Shown one piece after another: positions 57,801 to 64,000 of a stretch of DNA of 64,000 nt. A program made the translations under genes and the position numbers. The first letter of the stretch is position 1. Each line of letters starts with the position of its first letter. Below the pieces are notes generated by a model. That model was not told the origin of the DNA. It searched no databases and saw nothing but the letters and a program-made list of their open reading frames with translations. Source of the DNA: Cydia pomonella (taxonomy: Eukaryota; Arthropoda; Insecta; Lepidoptera; Tortricidae); assembly GCF_033807575.1 (NCBI RefSeq), contig NC_084707.1, positions 17,842,550-17,906,549 on the forward strand, written 5' to 3'.

Positions 57801-60800
57801 AAACATTAATTATGAATAAGTAGTATTTATTACATTGATTAGGTATTATAATTTCATTATGATTATTTATGGGAGTGCACTGCACAAGCGCTCCTTAAGG
57901 CGGGCCGCTACCGGGTGCAACATCATTGTTAGGCCTCATTCGCACGGAGCTTAAAAAGCTTTGCGTTAAAACCTGTCGTTTGAAGTTACGTACGCTAAAT
58001 TCGATTTAACGGCCAATGCTCAAAGTCGAAATTGCAACAACGCATGATAAAAAAGCGCCACCGCCATCGTGTGAATTACACAGGTATCCATTTGTGTCTT
58101 TCAAACGCTTTTTTAAAATGCGTTGTAAAAGCGCTCATGCGAATGAGGCTTATGTCACTATTGTTGACCTTGCACACAATGCATGAGCTCTATTAAGTAA
58201 TGGTGGTCCCACACAGCTATTATAAAAAGTTATATAGTTAACAGTACGACAGGGACAACATAATAAAACAATATCAATACTATTATGTTGTCCCTTTCCC
58301 ACAATGTTAACTATATAACAGGCACTATTGGTATGGTAGTCACCATACTAAATCTCGTTACACCAGTTACTCGCATGTATTTCTACACGGTAAAAGTAAC
58401 TGAAACGGGTGAAGGCGCGGTCTTTTTGCATAAACAGTTTAGCATACTGTTTATGCAATCCTATAACTACTAAACGTCAAGGGCTCGCACTCGTACAGAT
58501 AGCAAAAAAGCGAGATAGGAAGAGGTGCAAGCTACTAAACGTCAAGGGCTCGCACTCGTACAGATAGCAAAAAAGCGAGATAGGAAGAGGTGCAAGGCCG
58601 GGCAAGGTATTACAGGCGGCCATACTAACCTTATGTCCCGTCATGATTCTCACTTGAGTTCCTGTCAAACAGTCCCACACGCGAACTGTTCGGTCGCTGG
58701 AGCCTGTGGCTATGTAATTTGAGTTTGGATGGAATTGCACGCACTGAAAGTAAAAAATGTTGAAACTTGATTCGAGCAACCATCATTTTCCAATGTGCCT
58801 GTTTATATGGTTGCCATTTTTTTATCAGGCCTTTTACAGTATGTAGTGTAGCACCTAGCGTTGTCCCGCCTTTTTACACGACTCACGTAAGGGAAATCCT
58901 AAATTATAGGGGAGGTGTTGGGATTAGTACGGTTTCCTTACTATGTTTCCCTTCACTTACCGAAAAGAAGATTACCAAATTCTAAGACCTGTGGTTTCGA
59001 AGTTGCAAGCCATACCGTAAGGCTACCAATGATTGTAACATGCTGTTAGGGATTGTTGGTTAAGACTCGAGTCGTTTGCGTACTCTGCTTTAAAAATCGA
59101 CTCAGTTTTTCAGACTCAAGTCTAAACTCGAGTTCTGGAATTTTCAACTATTTAGAGACCCGAGTCTTTTGTAGGTTGCCGGAGTCTTTATGCGGAGGAT
59201 CGAGTCCTTTAGAGTAGCTCTTAAAAAAGACTCAATAAAGGACTCTCTTCGGGACTTGAAAGACTCGGAAGTTATTTAAGCGCCGAGTCTCGTAATAACG
59301 AGTAGAGTTCTTTAAATTCAGACTCAAAAGTCTCGAGTTCCTACTAACACTAGCTTAGGGCCTGTTTACACATTGATTTATGTCGTTTAGTAGCAAATGT
59401 ATGAACCACACTAAACACTAATCAATGTGTAACAAGGGCCAAGGCCCTTAGTAAAAAAATCCTTACATCAACGTCTGTGAGATGACCAGAGAAGATCCTT
59501 AAAGGCTGATGATGGTCCGTGGCCCAGAGCCGAGCCGTGCGGTCGTGGCCGCACGACGCGAAGTAGTGCCCGTGCGGGGACCACCGCACGTCCCACACCG
59601 GCCACACGTGGCCTCTGTATGCCACTAGGCATGTCCAACATTGTAGGGACCATAGTCTCACTAAAAAAAAAACATTAAAAAGAATATACAGTAGCGGAAA
59701 ATAATCAATCATATTTGTGTTTTTTTTTAAGTATTTTTTTTTATGAGAACGACTAAGGCTGCCTAAACGATTATCATGTGAAAGTCGTTTAGATGGAAAG
59801 TAAAATCATATACTACATTTGTATTATGACACCATATAAGAAACTCGTTTTGTACGAGTTTATTAAAAAGTGCATAAAATAACGAATACTCGAAATATAG
59901 GTAAAAGTGGTTTATTAATAAAGAAAGCAACAAAAATTACAGATTCTGCACTGAAAATCAAAATATTAGATTAGTACTTGGTACTGAACCCCTTTGCATC
60001 AAGAACAGCTTGGCATCTTCGGGGCAGTGATGCAATCAACTTCGCGAGGAAAGAACTTGGAATGTGTTCCCACGCTTCCTTTAATTGTTCAAATCTTTCG
60101 TTGACATTTCTTCCACTCACACGACGACCTAGCTCCTTCCATAGGTTTTCTATAGGATTCAAGTCCAGACTTGGGCTGGGCCATTCCAAAACCCTCACTC
60201 TACGTTTTTTGAACCATTGTTTAAAAAGATTAGACGAATGTTTCAGGTCATTATCTTGCTGAAACATAAACGCTCTGCCGAAATTTTGGCGTGCCCAGGG
60301 AAGAAACACATCTTGTAATATTTCTTCATAAACTTCCTTCGTCATAATGCCGTTTAATCGATGTAAAGGACCAACTCCCCTTGCATTGAAACAGCCCCAC
60401 ACCATAAGGGAGCCGCCGCCGTGTTTGACTGCAGGGAGCTGATACTTGGGGTCATAGCGAGCATTGTCGGGACGTCGTACGTAGGTAATTCCATCTGTTC
60501 CGAACAGTAAAAACTTGGATTCATCGCTCCAGATTACCTTTTCCCACATTTCCGCAGTCCAAGAAAGATGTTCTTTCGCATATTTTATTCTAGCTGCTCG
60601 ATTTTTCTTGGAAATCAGTGGTTTCTTTGCAGGACGACGAGCACGAAGTCCACCATCCATCAGGCGATTTCTTACAGTACGTACGGACACAGAAACTGAA
60701 TTTCCACACGATATTTCCCACGTAATGTCGCTCGCCGTCAGACGTGGATTTTGTCTTGCTACTGGTCTACCAAACTTGATGTGCAGCGCGGGCGACCAGG

Positions 60801-63739
60801 TCTGTTGGGCCTTTTGACACCTCCGTGAGCTTTTCCCGTTTCAAAACCTTCGATATAGTAGACTGATGAACTTGAAATTGCTTAGCCAGCGTCGATTGTG
60901 TGAAGCCATTACTATAGCCATTTATAATTGCTTCTTGTATAGAGCTGATACTTGGGGTCATAGCGAGCATTGTCGGGACGTCGTACGTAGGTAATTCCAT
61001 CTGTTCCGAACAGTAAAAACTTGGATTCATCGCTCCAGATTACCTTTTCCCACATTTCCGCAGTCCAAGAAAGATGTTCTTTCGCATATTTTATTCTAGC
61101 TGCTCGATTTTTCTTGGAAATCAGTGGTTTCTTTGCAGGACGACGAGCACGAAGTCCACCATCCATCAGGCGATTTCTTACAGTACGTACGGACACAGAA
61201 ACTGAATTTCCACACGATATTTCCCACGTAATGTCGCTCGCCGTCAGACGTGGATTTTGTCTTGCTACTGGTCTACCAAACTTGATGTGCAGCGCGGGCG
61301 ACCAGGTCTGTTGGGCCTTTTGACACCTCCGTGAGCTTTTCCCGTTTCAAAACCTTCGATATAGTAGACTGATGAACTTGAAATTGCTTAGCCAGCGTCG
61401 ATTGTGTGAAGCCATTACTATAGCCATTTATAATTGCTTCTTGTATAGCTACTGTTAAGTTTTTATTTCCACGAGGTCTCCCCATGACGGAACTGATATT
61501 TCTTACAAATATGATTATGAATTAGCACGATATTCCGTTTTTTATCGACTTAAATACTATTAGTGACGGACGCTAAATTTCAGAAAAATGAATTTCGAAA
61601 TATGTACCGGCCTGTTAGCGTATAATTGGTTGAGAATAAATCAATATAACCTTTTTTGATTAGTTATCAACAAATTCAGTTCTTGGTTTCATCTAATTTG
61701 AAATATTTTACGGAAAAATCACAATATGATAGTTTTTTTCCGCTACTGTATAAGTAATATAAGTACCTATTGATATTGTAATTTGACTAATTTGACTTCA
61801 TAAAAAATATTTGAGGACGGCCGGAGATATTCAATATATTAAAACGGGTCACTCATTTATTTTTGTCTGCGCCGGTCCGCCAACGCGAGCTCCTGATGAC
61901 AATCTTTGGTAAGTCGGTAAGGAAACATGTCGAGCGATTTTCGACTTAAAATTATGTGTGAACCGTTTTAATATATTTCATGTCGGAGTCTCACGGAAGT
62001 TTTGTTCTTAAAATAGGAGATACGTCATTAAAAAAAAAAAAACACGTTTCTTATTGTAATCAACCGTGTGTAATCAACTTTTGGTTGCAATTGACCAACT
62101 GGTAGAACAATAATGCTAAAAGTTTAAACAAGATGATGAAGAAACAAAATTGTAAGTATATTTTGCATGAAAATATCTAGAAGTGACACACCTACTGTAC
62201 GGTTAGTAGTATATGAAGAATTATGTTTGTAATCTATGAAAAAAGGTACCTGTTGCATCTTCTGAGCAGGATAATAGCAAATTCTTAAATGGGTCAAATG
62301 AAACTTTGTAGACTGGTCCTGAATGTCCGAATAGCGTACGACAAGCATCTCTATCTCTTTCCTCCATCATTCGTACAAGAACATCTCCTGTTGAAAAAAA
62401 AAAAAATATTTTACTAATATAATAAATAATAAAAGCGGGCAAAATGCGACGGGTCTCAGACGGTCCCCAGTTTCACCGAGGCCGTGAGCACAGGCCTCAG
62501 ATTGATGGACATATTGGAAGTTTACAACTTTTTTACATATAGGTAATTAAATAACATAGACAGTTCATATATAACTTGGAATAAATACATAGATTTTTCT
62601 CTATTCCAAATTTCATCAGTATCTTCTAAGGAGGTGATGTGAGGGTTGTAAGATTGTAATTGTATGGGAATGTGATTAACTATTACTATGCCGACGAAAT
62701 TTCTAATAGTACTTTATTATTATTATGTTAAGGTAGAAAATCAAATGACCACCGCAGGAATTAGCACTGTACCTGCTTCTCTATCAATGTCTTGCAATTT
62801 TTCAGCAGATTTCATTCCACGTAATCTTACAGGTGTCAAAGTCCATACCTGTTAAACAAAGTAATAATTGGATATTGTAGTTCATACTTCGGTAATATGA
62901 TGCTCTTTAATGTAATTAAATGTTCAATGTTCTCAGAATTTCATTATCCTAATTGTATAGAAATACTAACTTTAATTGTAGAGTTGTTAAATCCAACAGC
63001 CAACAGAGTAGAATCGTCACAGATATCTGCACAGATAGCCGTGTGGCCGCTGTTGAGCAGAGTATAGAAGCAGATGGAGGGAAGACTCTCTGGTCCCAAT
63101 TGCACGCGTTTCGCTGCCTCTCTAAGAGCTTTTCCTTTTTCAATTTTATCTGCTTCTTTTCTGTGAAAAAAGGTAAAAGTCTGTTTAAGAATTATGCTCC
63201 AAATTCTCATAGGATAGAAAGTTAGCAACCGCCCTACAAGCCTAGAGGTCCCTGGCATTTGTGTGTTTATCATGGATATTTGTTCCCGAGTTATGGATGT
63301 TTAGAAATATATATTGTCATCTAGTACCCACAATACGAGCTTTTTTAAGCTTACTGTGGAACTAGGATAATTTGTGTAAAATTATCCAATATTTATTTAT
63401 TTTGGACAATCTGACTATAATCTAATTAGAAAAGTGCTTATTTCAATAATTATTTGTTAACTTAACAAGCTTTTGTCAATTAAAATGGATAACCTCTGTA
63501 TCAAAGAGAAATATACCATATTTAATATCCAACTTACAACTCTGGCAGAGGGATTCTGTCATTCGGAGGTGCATTAGGATCAGATTTCGGTTTCTTCATG
63601 AAAATGTTGTCTTTTTTAGCTTTTTTCTTCTTTGGCTTATCTGGAGTTTCCTCCGTTTCTTCTTCATCTTCAGTGGGTACGGGAAACAGTTGTATATCTG
63701 GCTCCTTCAATAGTCCATAGTAGACTTTTGTGCGATTCT
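48827..63739 (-). CDS. Taf5: TAF5 (TFIID subunit 5), eight 3' exons, 5' end outside the window
   Basis: Minus-strand exons: 63739-63538, 63160-62971, 62848-62773, 62387-62250, 59660-59467, 58743-58630, 49799-49610 and 49035-48827 (stop TAG). They encode the lysine-rich linker (DKPKKKKAKKDN, DPNAPPNDRIPLPEL) and ESLPSICFYTLLN. The WD40 propeller follows: FGHSGPVYKVSFDP, GHVWPVWDVRWSPHGHYFAS, GHDRTARLWATDHHQPLRIF, HPNSNYIATGSSDRTVRVWD, LASGSLDCTIKLWD, and the end HFTRRNLLLAVGTYEGS. TAF5 is a scaffold of TFIID in RNA polymerase II initiation. The LisH and NTD2 domains lie off the right edge. Reading phases match at every junction. The exon-7 donor is GC (CAG|GCAAGT), not GT. Exon 7 is extremely GC-rich. 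Intron 6 is 8.8 kb and holds a CR1-like element. Confidence 0.95.
49283..49493. repeat. GGCGGGTCCACAC palindromic MITE, copy 3 (TAF5 intron 7), expanded
   Basis: Starts GGCGGGTCCACACAGACTGA and ends TCGGTCTGTGTGGACCTCGCC. The central unit (CTACACTGGCCATTTTGTGC and its inverse) is present three times instead of once, making it 211 bp long. Confidence 0.75.
50414..53215 (-). CDS. CR1-like ORF2: AP endonuclease and reverse transcriptase
   Basis: 933 codons from the first listed codon, uninterrupted. The endonuclease blocks are RSLNTGRDEL, IALNETWLR, TAYRPES, LLTDFNVDI (catalytic Asp and Asn; usually GDFN), STLDLFITDS and LSDHAMI. The RT blocks are LRPISILPVLSKIIERAV, LLDFSRAFDCLN, GTPQGSILSPLLF and the catalytic HLYADDTQIY. 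A C-terminal region with SIQRVQNACVRFCYKV and VWNDLPPPLRE follows. The frame stays open upstream through LLNV to a TAG at about 53302, and no ATG occurs there. The strict start is therefore unclear: the GTG at 53215 cuts off the conserved Asn of the first endonuclease block. Confidence 0.92.
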   Translation of the reverse strand: MRSLNTGRDELAAALDRYKPDIIALNETWLRNGEEKFIPKMPGYILKSNPRPSAARGGGVGFYVRKNLRVLIKQHPPSSLEQMWLELRICGVGRFVIGTAYRPESVPVDSAIDSLNESLDVFSSYKGVFLLTDFNVDIQFRDRPNTKKLFTFLSQRSLEQIINEPTRITKDCSSTLDLFITDSPAICKKINVHHNPELSDHAMIIAELLIVKPKPVPQYIYRRSLDNMDIESFRADLRQIPWSQIQDINDLEGKVSCFNFLLSNLFDKHAPIRRSRINGSSHPWITENIRTMMDLRDAALKRAQRTNNESHRKYYKDLRNYTTGALEREKAAYFAFYVNKNKSQPKQMWKHLKNSSSIGDTDRPIIPDHLCKPDEINDFFLTLPGNPNTDKEMQKFFEGQKLNNNEFDIKCCSDSDVRKIINSIKTTASGHDNINIEMIRHTLDVTLPVITHIINTSIKSRTFPDAWKLAKVKPIPKSSKTEEYKDLRPISILPVLSKIIERAVSQQLSMYLENNNVLPSIQSGFRGRHGTATALANVTDDIIAASDRGKGSLLVLLDFSRAFDCLNPKLLLAKMSYYGVSIQACQWFESFLTNRKQYVEILNNKGELCHSTTRVISRGTPQGSILSPLLFILYTADLVKNLKHSEAHLYADDTQIYYSCSPDELDTAVSKINEDLRIVADWSIKNNLVLNPSKSQFVIMGTKRQRLKIKAQRPRISIDTETISEVEYAKNLGVTMDGELRYTEHVNINIRNAFYRLKVLYNIRKYLSIKVREILVESLVLSLFNHADIVYGPRLLAKTKKSIQRVQNACVRFCYKVPSRSHITPFLNENKVLNMENRRRLHLACAVRKVLDFEKPRYLFDKIKWVKDTRSRTLRKCTKLIIPPHKTASFRGSFKFAASKVWNDLPPPLREPLTFLKYKRLVRTHLLNIQNKL
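53250..53999 (-). CDS. Third open frame between ORF1 and ORF2, function unknown
   Basis: An open stretch of 249 codons to TAA, overlapping the last 56 bp of ORF1 in the +1 frame and the first bases of the ORF2 open region. The first ATG is codon 36 (53894), 50 bp after the ORF1 stop, giving 214 codons. The sequence is rich in Leu, Tyr, Cys and Ile, with several 17-20-residue hydrophobic runs (around LLSFILMLLKLYNVVMLFL, YWEIKLLLLLR and CLWVIMLLFYIAHG). The block YSFKNYILCYWEIKLLLL recurs as YSFRNELLCLWVIMLLFY, so part of it arose by internal duplication. The DNA is about two-thirds AT, where a frame this long is unlikely by chance. I recognise no family. It could be a small membrane protein or a non-coding region that happens to lack stops. 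Confidence 0.5.
   Translation of the reverse strand: MKRTLSVFLAWILQLLVHKYSTLFNWYSYLLSFILMLLKLYNVVMLFLNHGRGHTHLHYLNHFTQNNKLTYHMGLIDRICTLTYNYKCLMTIVINYSFKNYILCYWEIKLLLLLRSVHTEFIEKMFKLIYSSCCWMFLVNAYSFRNELLCLWVIMLLFYIAHGVSIGVDVQTAKKYKCICSYFLHLFHGSPHYFPPHRPVYNTDILLHSSLELDNLLNRPYYLSQHLGTMCHCHIAHSNSLRFIYKRDT
53944..55188 (-). CDS. CR1-like ORF1: PHD-like zinc finger, coiled coil, FP-type C-terminal domain
   Basis: 414 residues from ATG. Residues about 3-51 form a PHD-like finger (CAAC, CSGC, YDYKC, WHCTSC) in which the usual histidine position is Asp 26. A polar linker and a coiled coil follow at about 120-215 (heptads in LSSLLDSKLSGLKRDLGNID and VNKKISHLELENSRLNAEL). A C-terminal RNA-binding-like domain resembling the baculovirus FP / retrotransposon ORF1 family is at about 230-400 (VEISGVPEH, LGMQLEVRDVVSAERVG, LVYVNERLTKANRKLFWKAR, GWKYIWTREGRI). 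It is expected to coat the element RNA as an oligomer. A GC-rich insert (SGGDSASLRARPLVVRLARR) interrupts otherwise AT-rich coding DNA. Confidence 0.88.
   Translation of the reverse strand: MDCAACQLQIKREELLICSGCKRPYDYKCLCIPDEYFKKHLYNVNHNWHCTSCTNVTRRHRGDGTPVRRHYEHSPPQPSGGDMSICDENEMQQSYSTIDHSMPNPDLTYNDTTTTEVNINVLSSLLDSKLSGLKRDLGNIDAKLSTTKQEIFRELNTKFTGIIDQIKKEFTETTDYLSVQIKGFQVELSHVNKKISHLELENSRLNAELISIKNKPILSANVTELQNTIDQMQCDLNDRDQSMLLNDVEISGVPEHQGESTLHITQALTQKLGMQLEVRDVVSAERVGPLRVPSGGDSASLRARPLVVRLARRALRDELLRNARVRRSLDSSNIGLPDHTPSLVYVNERLTKANRKLFWKARQAGKAAGWKYIWTREGRINAKKTEGNDSRVVRIQSEKDIIRFFGVDPTASST
55683..56509. mobile_element. 827-bp foldback DNA element in TAF5 intron 6
   Basis: The two halves are long inverted repeats of each other, beginning GTGAGAGTCAGAATGGCGGG and ending CCCGCCATTCTGACTCTCAC. 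The flanks carry an 8-bp duplication with one mismatch, CTTGAATG and TTTGAATG (55675-55682 and 56510-56517). There is no transposase frame. The left half has about 40 extra bp at 55827-55866, which is a small palindrome made of the element's own end sequences. Confidence 0.85.
56678..56853. mobile_element. Short hAT-like MITE, copy 2 (TAF5 intron 6)
   Basis: 176 bp from CAATGCCGGATTTAGAGGTC to CCTAAATCCGGCCCTG, flanked by GTCATATT and GTTATATT (7 of 8 matching). Same family as 42504-42661 in the opposite orientation. Confidence 0.85.
57180..57596. repeat. GC-rich palindromic repeats with CTCCACACTCG ends
   Basis: AGACTCCACACTCGC at 57180 mirrors GCGAGTGTGGAGTCT at 57416-57431. A second pair, GAGGGCCCTCCACACTCGCG at about 57528 and GAGTGTGGAGGGCCCT at about 57577-57593, is mirrored over 65 bp. 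Between them TTCGCG/CGCGAA motifs are dense. Probably two nested or tandem MITEs. Confidence 0.65.
57945..58155. repeat. Palindromic MITE with TAGGCCTCATTCGCA ends
   Basis: GGCCTCATTCGCACGGAGCT on the left and AGCGCTCATGCGAATGAGGC on the right, about 200 bp apart end to end, with CGTTTGAAG/CTTTCAAACG inner pairs. Confidence 0.65.
58229..58320. repeat. 92-bp hairpin repeat
   Basis: TTATATAGTTAACA, then AGGGACAACATAATA, is mirrored by TATTATGTTGTCCCT and TGTTAACTATATAA with a short loop. Confidence 0.75.
58467..58596. repeat. 65-bp perfect tandem duplication beside TAF5 exon 6
   Basis: The unit from CTACTAAACGTCAAGGGCTC to GAAGAGGTGCAAG occurs twice without a mismatch (58467-58531 and 58532-58596). 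The second copy ends 33 bp inside the intron from the exon-6 donor. The perfect identity suggests a recent event or an assembly artefact. Confidence 0.9.
59041..59350. repeat. GAGTC/GACTC-rich block in TAF5 intron 5
   Basis: About thirteen GAGTC or GACTC pentamers in 300 bp, many in inverted pairs (ACTCGAGTC near 59068; AGTCTCGAG near 59328). The outer sequences TGTTAGGGATTGTTGG and, inverted, GTGTTAGTAGGAACTCGAG are loosely similar, suggesting a decayed inverted-repeat element. Confidence 0.5.
59689..61748 (-). mobile_element. Tc1-type transposon in TAF5 intron 4, with internal tandem duplication
   Basis: The ends CAGTAGCGGAAAA and, inverted, TTTTCCGCTACTG are flanked by TA dinucleotides (59687-59688 and 61749-61750), the Tc1/mariner target site. 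The total is 2060 bp, of which 506 bp (60436-60941 and 60942-61447) is a direct duplication, so the parent copy was about 1.55 kb. The 3' end of the element lies only 28 bp upstream of the TAF5 exon-5 acceptor. Confidence 0.92.
59971..61485 (-). pseudogene. Tc1 transposase (DD34E), frameshifted and partly duplicated
   Basis: The N-terminus (61485-61273) starts MGRPRGNKNLTVAIQEAIIN and has the helix-turn-helix STLAKQFQVHQSTISKVLK. A frameshift follows EVSK. The next frame has ARRPAKKPLISKKNR. The catalytic half (60690-59971) carries IWSDESKFLLFG, QQDNDLKHSSN and LDLNPIENLWKEL, with 34 residues between the second Asp and the Glu. The 506-bp duplication repeats the region from the helix-turn-helix into the first catalytic block. 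The frameshift is present in both repeats, so the gene was dead before it duplicated. Confidence 0.85.
61751..62249. other. Remainder of TAF5 intron 4
   Basis: Contains an inverted pair, AATATATTAAAACGGGTCAC at about 61831 and GAACCGTTTTAATATATT at about 61961, around a 110-bp centre. This is another short palindromic repeat. No coding sequence. Confidence 0.5.
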
Positions 63740-64000
63740 CTGCAATTATAACAAATCAGATATACCCATATGACATAAGATTATATTCAATATGTGACGC
63801 GGTTAAACAGTTTACTTAACTGGTTTTAATCACACCAGTTAGTCTCAAATATGAATTTTGATAGATGAGATTGGAGGGCGGAATGGAGGTTCAGTATAGG
63901 AGTATTAATGGGGTTCTGAGGCTTGTAAAAAATAAAAGTCAAACCACTTCTCGGTGCTTCTCCAAGTATGCTCCCAATACTACTCCGGACCTGTGCCAGA
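63740..64000. other. TAF5 intron upstream of the first visible exon
   Basis: TTGCAG acceptor at 63740-63745 (minus strand), then AT-rich intron to the window edge. No further TAF5 exon is recognised here. Confidence 0.6.

Noticed and set aside
1..64000. CRISPR array, bacterial operon or integrated virus
   Set aside because: No regularly spaced direct repeats of the right size, eukaryotic introns throughout, and the only retroviral-like unit is a BEL/Pao element without an envelope gene.

Overview
The window is animal genomic DNA, almost certainly from a moth or butterfly. It is AT-rich, its genes have short exons with GT-AG introns, and introns and spacers are packed with interspersed repeats of types common in Lepidoptera (tRNA-headed SINEs, hAT and palindromic MITEs, CR1/Jockey-type retrotransposons, a BEL/Pao element). 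The species cannot be named from the sequence alone.

Host genes, left to right: the last exon of a collagen IV alpha-2-like (viking-type) gene (+, 33-296); a complete six-exon TMEM164 gene (+, 3023-7115); about 33 kb dominated by mobile DNA (7.1-40.5 kb); a complete four-exon F-box/SPRY gene orthologous to Fsn/FBXO45 (-, 40705-43123); a broken two-exon THAP-domain gene (-, 45927-46592); an intronless Integrator subunit 10 gene (+, 46973-48730); and the eight 3' exons of TAF5 (-, 48827-63739), whose 5' part lies beyond the right edge. IntS10 and TAF5 converge with 96 bp between stop codons. The THAP remnant and IntS10 are head to head, 380 bp apart. The genes do not form a pathway: they are basement-membrane, lipid, ubiquitin-ligase and transcription housekeeping genes that happen to be neighbours.

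The mobile part is layered. A 9.7-kb BEL/Pao retrotransposon (23391-33102) has LTRs that look identical and a 5-bp target duplication, so it inserted recently. Yet its polyprotein is broken twice and the reverse-transcriptase catalytic motif reads YVNN. It sits between two ~775-bp inverted repeat arms that also enclose an RT/RNase H fragment. Other elements with visible ends are a 1.9-kb hAT-like element (11450-13354), an 856-bp element with mirrored terminal modules (20292-21147), an 827-bp foldback element (55683-56509), two copies of a short hAT-like MITE, and a Tc1 element (59689-61748) ending 28 bp from a TAF5 splice acceptor.

The most unusual feature is a nearly full-length CR1-like retrotransposon in the large TAF5 intron (about 49.86-55.55 kb, same strand as TAF5). 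Between a zinc-finger/coiled-coil ORF1 and an intact endonuclease/RT ORF2 it carries a third long open frame of about 250 codons. This frame is hydrophobic, internally repetitive and overlaps both neighbours. I know of no described protein that matches it.
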